Origin: Rheinheimera hassiensis | Lineage (GTDB): Bacteria > Pseudomonadota > Gammaproteobacteria > Enterobacterales > Alteromonadaceae | Length of the DNA stretch: 64,000 nucleotides | Reading direction: 5' to 3' | Assembly (NCBI RefSeq): GCF_022436675.1 | Contig: NZ_JAKUJZ010000001.1 | Coordinates: 186,001 to 250,000, forward strand | Part shown: piece by piece, positions 45,177-55,700 of the stretch | Layout of the letters: every line of letters begins with the position of its first letter | Position numbering within the stretch: position 1 is the stretch's first letter | Translations under genes and position numbers: made by a program | Notes under the pieces: model-generated | Told to the model about the DNA's origin: nothing | Databases searched by the model: none | What the model saw: only the letters and a program-made list of their open reading frames with translations

Positions 45177-47060
45177 ATGGAAATAGAACAAATTGAAATA
45201 CTTGAATTTCTGAAGCGGCATTCGCCGTTTCAGGAATTGCCCGAACCGCAGTTATTGCAGCTGGCACAAAGTATTGATGTTGGCTATTTTCAGGCTGGCA
45301 GCGAAATACTGCGTTTTAACGAACCCCTGCAGGCATTGCATTTAATCCGCAGTGGCGCAGTGGAAACCTTCCGCCGTAGCGGCGACTTATATAACCGCTT
45401 AAGCGAAGGCGGTATTTTTGGCGAACAAGGCCTGCTGCGTGGCGGCAAGGTCCGCTTTCCGGCTACCGCGCTGGAAGACACGTTAATTTACTTTATTCCC
45501 GACAACGTATTTCAGCAGCTGTTTGACAGCAATGAGTTTTTTGCCGATTACGTTGAAGTAGGCGACACCGAGCGGCGCCAGTCAAGCAAAGCCGCCCGGC
45601 AGGCTAAAGCCGATTTGCTCAGTGTAAAAATAAGTACTCTGCTACAGCGCGAGCCGGTGTGTCTGGGCAGCAGTGCCAGTGTCTGGCAAGCGGCTAAAAC
45701 CATGACAGAGCACAGCGTGTCCTGCCTGTTGATACTGCACGAAAACACCCCCGCTACACCTGATGTTGCAGCACCCCAGCCGGGCACTCTGGCCGGTATT
45801 ATTACCGACCGTGATATCCGCTCCCGCCTGGTGGCGCCTGGTTTAAAATCAGAGATCGGTGTAAGCCAGATCATGTCAACAAAACTGGTTACCGTTGAAC
45901 ACCAGCAATATGTATTTGAAGCCATGATGTTGATGCTGCGGCATAATTTGCACCACCTGCCGGTGTTAAAACAGGCCAAACCGGTTGGTGTGCTGGCGTT
46001 GTCCGATATTATCCGTTACGAGTCGCAAAACAGCTTGTTTGTGGTCAGCAGTATTTTCCGCCAGCAGTCGGTAGAAGAGCTCAGCGCCCTTGGCAAAGAT
46101 GTTAAAGCCTGCTTTGTACGCATGGTAAATGAAGACGCCAACTCGCAAATGATTGGCAGTGCTATGGCCGCTATCGGCCGCAGTTTTAAACAGCGCTTGC
46201 TGGAGCTGGCAGAGCAGCAACTGGGGCCGCCGCCGGTGCAATATTGTTTTCTGGCTTTAGGTTCTATGGCACGCGATGAGCAGCTTATCGTAACCGATCA
46301 GGACAATGCACTGATTCTGGATAACAGCTTTATAGCAGAACAACACGACGCCTATTTTCAGCAACTGGCCACCTTTGTTTGCGATGGCCTGGCCGCCTGT
46401 GGCTACAGCTATTGCAGCGGCAATATTATGGCTACCAACTCCCAATGGCGCCAGCCACTTAAGGTTTGGCAGCAGTACTTTACTGACTGGATAGAGCAAC
46501 CCAGTGCCGAGCGCTTGCTGCACAGCAATATCTTTTTTGATTTAGACGGTGTGTGGGGCCAAACCCAGTGGGCCGATAAGCTTAACCAACTGATATTGGC
46601 CAAAGCCGCTGCCCGGCCGCATTTTTTAGCCTGCATGGTACGTAATGCGTTGCAGCGGACACCGCCACTGGGCTTTTTTAAAGACTTTGTGATGGAAAAC
46701 GACGGCAGGCAAAACAACAGTCTGAATATTAAACGCCGAGGTACCGCACCGGTGGTAGATTTAATCCGCGTGCATGCACTGGCGGTTGGCTCTGATGCTA
46801 CCAATTCATTCGAGCGGCTGCGTGATATTATTGCCGCTAACGTATTGCCCAAAGGCCGCGGCGAAGACTTACGGGACGCCTATGAAGTGATCGCCATGAC
46901 CCGCATCCGCCAGCAAGCACTGGCATTACAGGCAGATGAAACACCCGACAATAATGTTATGCCCGAGCGGTTATCTGAATTTGAGCGCAAGCATTTAAAA
47001 GAAGCCTTTTCGGTGCTGAGTAATGCGCAAAAATTCCTTAAATTTCACTTTAAGGCATAG
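45177..47060 (+). CDS. cNMP-binding, CBS and DUF294 nucleotidyltransferase-like protein
   Basis: This is a cytoplasmic signalling protein of 627 residues. The order is a cyclic-nucleotide-binding domain (about 15-125, GGIFGEQGLLRGG), two CBS domains (about 160-285, AGIITDRDIRSRLVAPG, LPVLKQAKPVGVLALSDI), a DUF294 putative nucleotidyltransferase domain (LGSMARDEQLIVTDQDNALIL, about 361-381, with the GS and DxD residues) and a C-terminal substrate-binding domain. In many bacteria it sits beside a sodium:solute symporter and a DEDDh exonuclease; here a BCCT transporter takes the symporter position. Its reaction is unknown. Confidence 0.9.
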   Translation: MEIEQIEILEFLKRHSPFQELPEPQLLQLAQSIDVGYFQAGSEILRFNEPLQALHLIRSGAVETFRRSGDLYNRLSEGGIFGEQGLLRGGKVRFPATALEDTLIYFIPDNVFQQLFDSNEFFADYVEVGDTERRQSSKAARQAKADLLSVKISTLLQREPVCLGSSASVWQAAKTMTEHSVSCLLILHENTPATPDVAAPQPGTLAGIITDRDIRSRLVAPGLKSEIGVSQIMSTKLVTVEHQQYVFEAMMLMLRHNLHHLPVLKQAKPVGVLALSDIIRYESQNSLFVVSSIFRQQSVEELSALGKDVKACFVRMVNEDANSQMIGSAMAAIGRSFKQRLLELAEQQLGPPPVQYCFLALGSMARDEQLIVTDQDNALILDNSFIAEQHDAYFQQLATFVCDGLAACGYSYCSGNIMATNSQWRQPLKVWQQYFTDWIEQPSAERLLHSNIFFDLDGVWGQTQWADKLNQLILAKAAARPHFLACMVRNALQRTPPLGFFKDFVMENDGRQNNSLNIKRRGTAPVVDLIRVHALAVGSDATNSFERLRDIIAANVLPKGRGEDLRDAYEVIAMTRIRQQALALQADETPDNNVMPERLSEFERKHLKEAFSVLSNAQKFLKFHFKA

Positions 47061-47062
47061 CC

Positions 47063-47815
47063 ATGCTGTATCTGGGGCCATCTGCGTTAAAACACCGCGC
47101 CCGTACGCATCTTGAACACCCCATTGATAACTGGCAGCAGTTTTACCAGCAACAAGCGCACAGTGCCCGCCACCCCCTGCTGCGCCGTTTTTATCAGGCT
47201 GGCATGGTAAGCGCCGACACACCTTTACACGACGTACCTTTACTGGCGCTGGATTTTGAAACCACCGGCCTTAACCCGGCCAATAACGGCATTGTCAGCA
47301 TTGGTTTATTGCCGATGACACAGCAACATCTATACAGCTCGCAAGCACGGCAATGGCTGTTGAAACCGCGCTTTGCCCTTAGTGATGAGTCGGTTACGCT
47401 ACATCGTATCACTCACTCAGATATTGCCGAAGCACCGGATTTAACCGCCGTATTGCCAGAATTGCTGCAACATATGGCCGGTAAAGTGATCGTGCTGCAT
47501 TACCGCGGTATTGAGCGGCCTTTTTTAAATGCGGCCCTCAAAGCCAGACTGGGAGAAGGTATTCACTTTCCGGTTATCGACACTATGGAGCTGGAAGCCA
47601 GGTTGCACCGCCACAAACCACTAAGCTGGTGGCAACAGCTACGCGGGCAAAAACCGGCGTCTATCCGCCTGGCAGACAGCCGTTTACGTTACAATCTGCC
47701 AACCTACCGGCCGCATCATGCGGTAACCGATGCGCTGGCCTGCGCCGAGCTATTACAGGCCCAGCTGGCCCACCGTTTTAGTGCAGACACACCCGTAAGC
47801 CAGCTCTGGTGTTAA
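47063..47815 (+). CDS. DEDDh-family 3'-5' exonuclease
   Basis: This is a DnaQ-like exonuclease of 250 residues. Metal-binding residues are in ALDFETTGL (Asp64, Glu66) and HAVTDALACAEL (His219, Asp223), with a middle acidic position in VIDTMELE. The protein is not the replication proofreading subunit; it belongs to the group paired with DUF294 proteins, beginning two bases after that gene. A role in turnover of small nucleic acids or in a nucleotide-signalling pathway with DUF294 is inference. Confidence 0.88.
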   Translation: MLYLGPSALKHRARTHLEHPIDNWQQFYQQQAHSARHPLLRRFYQAGMVSADTPLHDVPLLALDFETTGLNPANNGIVSIGLLPMTQQHLYSSQARQWLLKPRFALSDESVTLHRITHSDIAEAPDLTAVLPELLQHMAGKVIVLHYRGIERPFLNAALKARLGEGIHFPVIDTMELEARLHRHKPLSWWQQLRGQKPASIRLADSRLRYNLPTYRPHHAVTDALACAELLQAQLAHRFSADTPVSQLWC

Positions 47816-47860
47816 CTGTATAGCCACGTATAATCTGCGTTTTTATTCTGCGCAGGCTCT

Positions 47861-48757
47861 GTGACTTTGTCTTACGAATATATGGCGCTGGCAGCCGCAG
47901 CTTGCTGGGCTTTGGGCAGTTTGTTGTCGGCGCAGGCTTCTTCTCATTTAGGTGCCTTTGCTTTTACCCGCTGGCGTATGTTGTGCGCTGCCAGCCTGTT
48001 ATGGCTGATAGCCGCCATTAGCGGTGGCTGGGCCACACTGGCGTTTAGCAGCTTTGGTTTATTACTGCTCTCCGGCGTGATCGGTATTTTTATTGGCGAC
48101 ACCGCCTTATTTGCCGCGATGAACCGCTTAGGCCCACGCCGCGCCGGTGTGTTGTTTGCTACGCATTCACTGTTTTCTGTGGTGCTGGCGTATTTCTTTC
48201 TTGGTGAAACCTTATGGGGCTGGACACTGATCGGCAGCAGCTTACTTATAAGCGGTGTGATGACAGCTATTTTCTTTGGCAAACGTAAAACCGAGCTGCA
48301 TATCTGGGAGGCCAACCAAAGTCAGCTAAAAAGTGGTATCGCGCTAGGTTTACTGGCCGCATTGTGTCAGGCCGTTGCCACCTTAATGTTAAAGCCGCTG
48401 ATGGAAACTGATATAGACGCCGTAGCCGCTTCAGCAGTGCGCATGACCACCGCTTTTGTGCTGCATCAAATTATTTTTATGCTGGGTTTTAAAGTAGCCC
48501 GCGCTTATTTACCGCTGAACAAAAAAGTATTCCTACTGGTGCTGGCCAATGCCGGTATTTCTATGGTTCTGGGTATGACATTAATACTGCAGGCATTAAA
48601 ATACGGCGATGCCGGTTTAGTGGCCATACTGTCTTCGGTAAGCCCGGTGCTGGTGTTACCGCTATTGTGGCTGATCTATAAACGCAGCCCGGCCACCGGT
48701 GCCTGGCTGGGGGCAGTACTTACTGTACTGGGTACAATGTTGATCTTGCTAAAATAA
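47861..48757 (+). CDS. EamA/DMT-family permease
   Basis: This is an inner-membrane drug/metabolite transporter superfamily protein. The 298-residue product has ten hydrophobic helices in two EamA repeats, the first ending SVVLAYFFLGETLWGWTLIGSSLLISGV and the second VAILSSVSPVLVLPLLWLIYKRSPATGAWLGAVLTVLGTMLILLK. The start is GTG at 47861 with no clear ribosome-binding site. Substrate is unknown; most relatives are exporters. Confidence 0.88.
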   Translation: MTLSYEYMALAAAACWALGSLLSAQASSHLGAFAFTRWRMLCAASLLWLIAAISGGWATLAFSSFGLLLLSGVIGIFIGDTALFAAMNRLGPRRAGVLFATHSLFSVVLAYFFLGETLWGWTLIGSSLLISGVMTAIFFGKRKTELHIWEANQSQLKSGIALGLLAALCQAVATLMLKPLMETDIDAVAASAVRMTTAFVLHQIIFMLGFKVARAYLPLNKKVFLLVLANAGISMVLGMTLILQALKYGDAGLVAILSSVSPVLVLPLLWLIYKRSPATGAWLGAVLTVLGTMLILLK

Positions 48758-48878
48758 GCAACCGTAAACCCCGCAAATTTTGAAAAATAAAAATGAATCT
48801 AAACTGAACATATAGCTTGCGGCAAATGATTTCATAGCCCAGACTTGCCTAAAATAACTACAATAATGTGCTTTTCTG

Positions 48879-49739
48879 ATGCAGCAACAGTTTCACTTTA
48901 TCTCCGGCTTACCACGCTCCGGTTCAACCTTACTGGCTGGTATTCTCAAACAAAATCCGCGTTTTCATGCTGCAATGAGCAGCCCGGTAGCAGGGCTGGT
49001 TAATGGTGTACTGGAGCAGATGGGCGCGGCCAGCGAATCCTATTCGTTTTTTGATGAAGCAAAACGTAAGACGATTTGCAGGGCCTTGATCGATGCGTAC
49101 TACGCCGATAAAAACCAACCAGTGTTGTTCGACACAAATCGGCACTGGACAGCCAGATTGCACCAATTGGTCGAGTTGTTTGACGATTTTAAAGTGATTT
49201 GCTGCGTGCGTAATCCGGCCTGGATTATGGACAGTTTTGAAGCCATCTACCGTAAAAACCCTTTTGATTACAGCCGGATGTTTAGTGCTGCCTCACGCGG
49301 TACCGTATATAGCCGGTGCGATTCGCTTATCAACGGTGGTGGCACTGTGGGTAGCGCATGGACTGCTTTGAAAGAAGCCTACTACGGCGAATTTTCTGAT
49401 CGCTTGTTATTAGTGGATTACGACCTGCTCACACAACATCCTGCGCGAACTATTGAGCTAATTTATCGTTTTATTGGTGAGCCGGTGTTTGAGCATGATT
49501 TTAATAATGTGAGCTATGAAGAGAGCGAATTTGATCAAAAGCTGGGAGTTAAAGGATTGCACACAGTGAAAAAGAAAGTGGAGTTCAAAACCCGTCGCAG
49601 TATTTTACCGCCTGATTTGTTCATTAAGTATCAGGAGATGGATTTTTGGCAGGATACCAAAGGTACTGCTGCCAATATCATTGCCAGTAAGAAAACACCG
49701 ACACCTTCTGCGAACAGCAATGGAAATTTACCATCATGA
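48879..49739 (+). CDS. Sulfotransferase-family protein coupled to giant surface protein
   Basis: This is a probable PAPS-dependent sulfotransferase. The 286-residue product has the 5'-phosphosulfate-binding motif ISGLPRSGSTLLAGIL (residues 8-23) and the 3'-phosphate motif with Arg111 and Ser119 (CCVRNPAWIMDSFEAIYR). There is no signal peptide or membrane segment, so it acts in the cytoplasm before any export of its target. The stop overlaps the ATG of the 2953-residue surface protein as ATGA, so the two are translated together, which makes that protein the prime candidate substrate (inference). The ribosome-binding site is weak. A second sulfotransferase-like gene lies 12 kb downstream. Confidence 0.85.
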   Translation: MQQQFHFISGLPRSGSTLLAGILKQNPRFHAAMSSPVAGLVNGVLEQMGAASESYSFFDEAKRKTICRALIDAYYADKNQPVLFDTNRHWTARLHQLVELFDDFKVICCVRNPAWIMDSFEAIYRKNPFDYSRMFSAASRGTVYSRCDSLINGGGTVGSAWTALKEAYYGEFSDRLLLVDYDLLTQHPARTIELIYRFIGEPVFEHDFNNVSYEESEFDQKLGVKGLHTVKKKVEFKTRRSILPPDLFIKYQEMDFWQDTKGTAANIIASKKTPTPSANSNGNLPS

Positions 49740-52700
49740 ATAAAACACTCCTTACCAGCTTTTCCTCTCTATTGTTGCCTCTGGGGCTATATGGTGTGCC
49801 GATGCAGACTGCCGGCACTTACCAACGCAGCTACCTGAGTACTGCAGGTGCAGGTTACAACCCGGCTTATTCTGACAATAAGCGCATCTTTTCAGCTAAA
49901 ACTGCACAGCGTCGGATTCTGGCAAAGGATGAGCTGGATATTGTCAGTGCCGTTGCTGTAAGTGAACTGGTAGTGATCGATTCGGCGGTGCCTGATAAAC
50001 AGCAGTTTTATCGCGCGGTAAAACCGGGCGTTGATATTGTTGAAATAGAATCGTCTGCTGCGGGGCTTACGCAGTTGAAATCTATTTTGGCGAATTATAA
50101 AGACCTTGCGGCGGTTCATATTGTGTCTCACGCCCAGGCCGGTAGTTTGCAGTTAGGCAATTCGACAATCTCCGCAGAAACACTTAAAACTGAAGTGGAA
50201 ACTTTTGCTGCCCTCAATGGCGCAGTTCGCGAAGGCGGCGATCTACTTTTATACGGTTGTGATTTGGCATCCACCGAAGCGGGCGAGGAATTACTGGATA
50301 TTGTGCAGCGCAATACCCACTTGGATGTGGCTGCGTCCAATGACTTAACCGGAAATATCCAGCAACAGGGCGATTGGGATTTGGAAATCCAGCGCGGCAA
50401 TATTGAAACGGAATTGGCGTTTTCGGAAAAGGCGTTGAAGGATTTTTCGGGTGTGCTGGCGACCTATGACTTGCTTAATTTCACCTATAACGGGAACACT
50501 CCTGATGCGGATGTTCAACCTGGTAATCCAAGTCATTGCCCGGATAACAGTCCAAGCCAGAGCTATAATTACGGCTCGCTTTCGTCGGGTAACTACATTG
50601 CTTGCGGTTTCATGCACAACAATGGTTATAGCGGAACGACTGTTGCTTTAGCGAATTACTTTGGTGGCGATACCAACGCATTTTTAAAGACGGCTGGTGG
50701 CCTTGCAGTTGCTCAGGAAACTGTCAGCGGTACAAATCATATTGAAGTGCGCAGAAGCAGTGGCACTTTTCAGTTGACCAATGTTGTTGCAGGCGAGTTT
50801 CCGGGCAGCCACACTTTCAGTAGTGTGAAGGTAATAGGTTATGTCTCTGGTGGCGGGACTATTGAATCAACAGCTATTACAAGCGATACAGCCGCTGCAA
50901 ATACTTTTACTTTTACGTCTGGAAGTCAGCTGTCAAATTTTGTCGGCGTGAACTTAACGAAGTTTCGTTTGGCTTTTGTCAATGCGGGTGGATCTAATCT
51001 TACCTACATGACACTGAATAGTTTTGAGGCTGAGCCAGCTGACAATACAGGTCCGACCATCAGCGCCATTTCTAATCAGAATATAGTGTCAGGCGGCAAC
51101 ACCGGCGCTCTTGCGTTCACGGTTGGTGACAACTATACGCCGTTGGCAAGCATCAATGTCACTCGCGCAAGTTCCAATACCACCGCAGTGCCTTTGGCCA
51201 ATGTTGTGTTGGGGGGGAGCGGTGCAAACCGCACTGTAACGGTTACAGGGGCATCCGTTGGAACTTCTACAATTACCATTACTGCTACAGATCGGTCTGG
51301 CAATGTCACCAATCGAACATTCGATGTTGTTGTTTCTGCCCCCGACGCCACCCCACCCGAAGTAACTTCTGTTAACTCCAGCACTGCCAATGGCACCTAC
51401 AAAGTAGGTGATGCAATTAGTATTCAGGTCAACTTTGATGAATCGGTGACAGTGACCGGCACGCCTCAATTGACACTGGAAACCGGCACGACTGATCGCG
51501 TAATTAATTACGCCAGTGGCAGTGGAACAAGCACACTAACATTTAACTACACGGTGCAAGCGGGCGATACCTCGGCAGATTTAGATTATGTTGCGACTAA
51601 CCCGCTGGCATTAAACGGCGGAACCATTCGCGATGCTGCGGCTAACAACGCAACCCTGATGCTGGCAAGCCCGGGGGCAGCCAATTCATTAGGTGCAAAT
51701 AAAGCGATTGTTGTCGATGGTGTCGCACCAACTGTGAATAGCGTTAGCGTTCCTGCGAACGCAACCTATATCGCAGGTCAAAATTTAGATTTCACTATTA
51801 ATTTCGATGACAATGTGACGGTCAATACCGGAGGCGGTACACCACAATTATCCATTACTGTTGGCGCGACAACTCGTCAAGCAACCTATCAAAGTGGTTC
51901 GGGAACCGGTGCTTTATTATTTCGTTACACCGTTCAAGCGGGAGAGTCTGATTCCAATGGTATTGCTGTCGGCACTTTGAGCGTGAATGGCGGTACCTTG
52001 CGAGACTCCGCTTCTAATGATGCTAACCTGACTCTCAATAGTGTGGGGGCAACAACCTCGGTATTAGTTGATGCAACTGCGCCAGCAGTTACGTCCGTCA
52101 CTGTTCCGGCTAATGCTACTTATACCGCAGGACAAAACTTGGACTTCACCATTAACTTCGGTGAAAACGTTACCGTCAATACCGGAGGCGGTACACCACA
52201 ATTATCCATTACTGTTGGCGCGACAACTCGTCAAGCAACTTATCAAAGTGGTTCGGGCACCGGCGCATTATTGTTCCGTTACACCGTTCAAGCGGGAGAG
52301 TCTGATACAGATGGTATTGCTGTCGGCATTTTGAGCGCAAATGGCGGTACCTTGCGAGACTCAGCGTCTAATGATGCTAACCTGACCCTCAATAGTGTGG
52401 GGGCAACAACCTCGGTATTAGTTGATGCAGTCGCCCCCAGCGTCACCAGCATCGCCCCCAGCGGTTCGCCGGCAGCCAATGCGGCAAGCATGGACTTTGC
52501 GGTTACTTTTGATGAGTCGGTAAACAACATTTCGACTGATGACTTCGCACTGGTTACGACGGGAACGGCGGCAGGCACTATTGCCAGTGTTTCGGCAGTG
52601 TCAGGCTCCACCGTAAACGTCACCATTAATACCATTAGTGGTACGGGCACGCTCAAGTTAAATCTCAATGGTTCAACCAATATTGCAGATGCGGCTGGCA

Positions 52701-55700
52701 ATGGTATAGCAGCTTACAGTAGTGGCACTTCCCACAGTGTGGATCGCGATGTGCCCGCTGCACCTTCCACCCCGGATTTAACTGCTGGCTCTGATACGGG
52801 AGTATCCGACACAGATAACGTCACCAGCGACAACACGCCAACCTTTACCGGAACGGCAGAAGCCAATGCCACAGTGACAGTGATTTCGTCGCTGAGTGGA
52901 ACTTTGGGTACTACAACGGCGGATGGCTCCGGCGACTGGAGTTTTACCGCTGGCGCTATGGCCAATGGCATCCACAACATTACCGCCACGGCAACTGATG
53001 CGGCAGCTAATGTCAGCGCTGCCTCGGCGGCTTTGGCGGTCACTATCGATGGCCCGGTCACAGTCACCACGAATGCTGACTCAGGTGCTGATGCGACTAT
53101 CGATGGCAGCCTGGAGGTTGATCTGGTCGATGGTGGCGGCCTGTCCCTACGTGAGGCGCTCAATTATGTAGCGGCTAGCGGTACTGTTGATTTCGCGATG
53201 GGATTGAACGGCACCACTATCACTTTGGGCGCGCCTTTAACAGTTCCAGCGGGCATTACGATAGATGCAGATGCGCTGGGCATTGCCTCTATTACCGGTA
53301 GTACTTTCACCCTGGCGGGCGGCCTCAGTTTGACCAATGGCAGCGGTGACCGGTTAACTTTGGGCAGTGAATTGAGCGGTGCGGGCGCTTTAACCAAAAC
53401 CGGTGCTGGTCGCTTAATCCTGACGAATACAAACAACAATAGTCACAGTGGCGATGTCACTGTCACAGCGGGTGAATTGTGGATTAGCAGCGATAGTGCT
53501 TTCTCTACAGGAACCCTCACCCTGAATGGCGGTGTTCTGGGCAATAACATGGCCAGTTTTAATTTGGATAACCCCATAGTGCTGGGTGCCAGCGGTGGTG
53601 GCATTCAAGTATTGAGCGCGGCACAAACGCTGACATTGTCGGGCAATATCAGTGGCAGCGGTGCTTTGAGTAAAACCAGTGGCGGTAATTTAACGCTAAG
53701 CGGCACTAATAGTTTCTCCGGCGGTTTATCTATTTCCGGAACAAATGGCGTGACGGCAGCGAATTCGAATAATCTGGGTTCAGGTGCAGTCACGATCAAT
53801 GCTTCCAGCCTGCTAACCCTTACCGGTAGTGCCCAGACGGTTACTAACGCCATTGTGCTGGCCGGTGACGCAACGATCACTAACGACAATGCCATGACAA
53901 TATCCGGTGTTATCAGTAGCACGGGCGGTTTGACCAAAAGCGGCGCAGGCGTATTGACCCTCAGTGGCACCAATACAGCAACAGGGGCGATCAACGTTGC
54001 TGCAGGCAGTTTAGCACTATTTGGCGGTAGCGCCGTTGCCGATACAGTCCCGGTGACGGTAGGCGCAAGCGCAACCCTGAACTTGACGGCTGGTAACGAA
54101 ACCATTGGTTCCCTTGCAGGCGCCGGCAATGTCGTGTTGAGTTATCGTTTAACCACCGGCGGTGACAACAGTAGCACAACGTTCTCGGGTGTTATTTCTT
54201 CTACAAATGTGTCCGGCATTGCCAAAAATGGTAGCGGCACTTTCAAACTCACAGGTACCAATAGTTACACGGGTTCAACTCAAGTGTCTGCAGGCAGTTT
54301 GATAGTGAATGGTTCCAATTCTACCAGCTCTGATGTGACGGTCGCATCGGGCGCAACCTTAGGTGGGTTGGGTACCGCGCCGGGTGTCGTTATCAACAGC
54401 GGCGGCAACCTGGCGCCGGGTGATTCGGGTATCGGCATTCTCTCTATTGCTAACGGATTAACGATAAATTCCGGTGGTAATCTGCTATTGGATATTGCCG
54501 GTACTGCGGCAGGCACGCAATACGATCAAGTAGATGTGACAGGTACAATATCGCTGTCAGGAGCCAACCTCGCAGCTACCCACAGCTATGCAGCTGCCAA
54601 TGGTGACAGCTATCTAGTGATTACCAATGATGGTGCTGACGCGATTAACGGCACCTTCTCCGGTCTCGCTGAAGGGGGTGTCATCGTGGCAGGCGGAAAC
54701 GCCAGCAATTTAATTGCGAGTTACGTGGCCGGAGATGGCAATGACAAAGCCCTGACATTTACCATGTTACCCGGTGCACCTACCGGCGTTGCCGCTGCGG
54801 CGGGCAATGGCTCCGCAACCGTGACCTTTAGTGCGCCGGATTCTACAGGTGGCTCGGCCATTACCGGCTATACCGTTACAGCCAACCCCAGCGGTATTAC
54901 TGCAACAGGTGCCGGTTCTCCCATTACTGTTGTCGGGTTAACCAATAGTACGGCCTATACCTTTACTGTTACGGCAACCAATGCTACCGGTACCGGTGCA
55001 GCGTCTGCGGCATCAAACAGCGTCACACCACTACAGCCTAATCAGGCGCCAACCATAGCAGGTACGCCAGTGTTGAACGTGCCTCAGGGCAACGCTTACA
55101 GCTTTATCCCTACCGCCAGCGATGCGGATGGTGGCACTTTGACGTTTAATATTGCAAACAAGCCGGTCTGGGCTAGTTTCAGCACCTCTACCGGTGCCTT
55201 AACCGGCACGCCAACGGCAGAGCATGTCGGTGCTACTGCAGGTATCGTGATCAGTGTATCTGACGGTAGTTTAACGGCCGCACTGCCTGCTTTTAGCCTT
55301 ACCGTCACGGCTGTCAACGCCGCCCCAACTATTAGCGGTACACCGGCAAGCTCAGTTAATCAGGGTGAGGCCTATAGCTTTACCCCGACGGCAAGCGACG
55401 CGAATGACGATACGCTAACCTTTAGCATTAGCAATAAACCAGTCTGGGCCAGTTTTGACACTGCAACAGGCGCGTTAACCGGCACGCCGACAAAAGAGCA
55501 TGTTGGCACTACCAGCGGTATTGTAATTAGTGTATCTGATGGCGAATTTACCGCTAGTCTGGCGGCGTTTAGTCTGGAGGTTATTAACGTTAATGCCGCC
55601 CCGGTAGCAGTGGATGATAATTTCACCCTGCCATTTAGTAACAACCATACCTATGTGCTGGATGTACTTAGCAATGATACCGACCCGGACGAAGACAGCC

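Noticed and set aside
52288..54129. Several long antisense frames opposite the giant surface protein gene
   Set aside because: Repetitive Gly/Thr/Ser/Ala codons on the coding strand create open antisense frames rich in Val/Pro/Ala; none has a start signal or recognisable domain.
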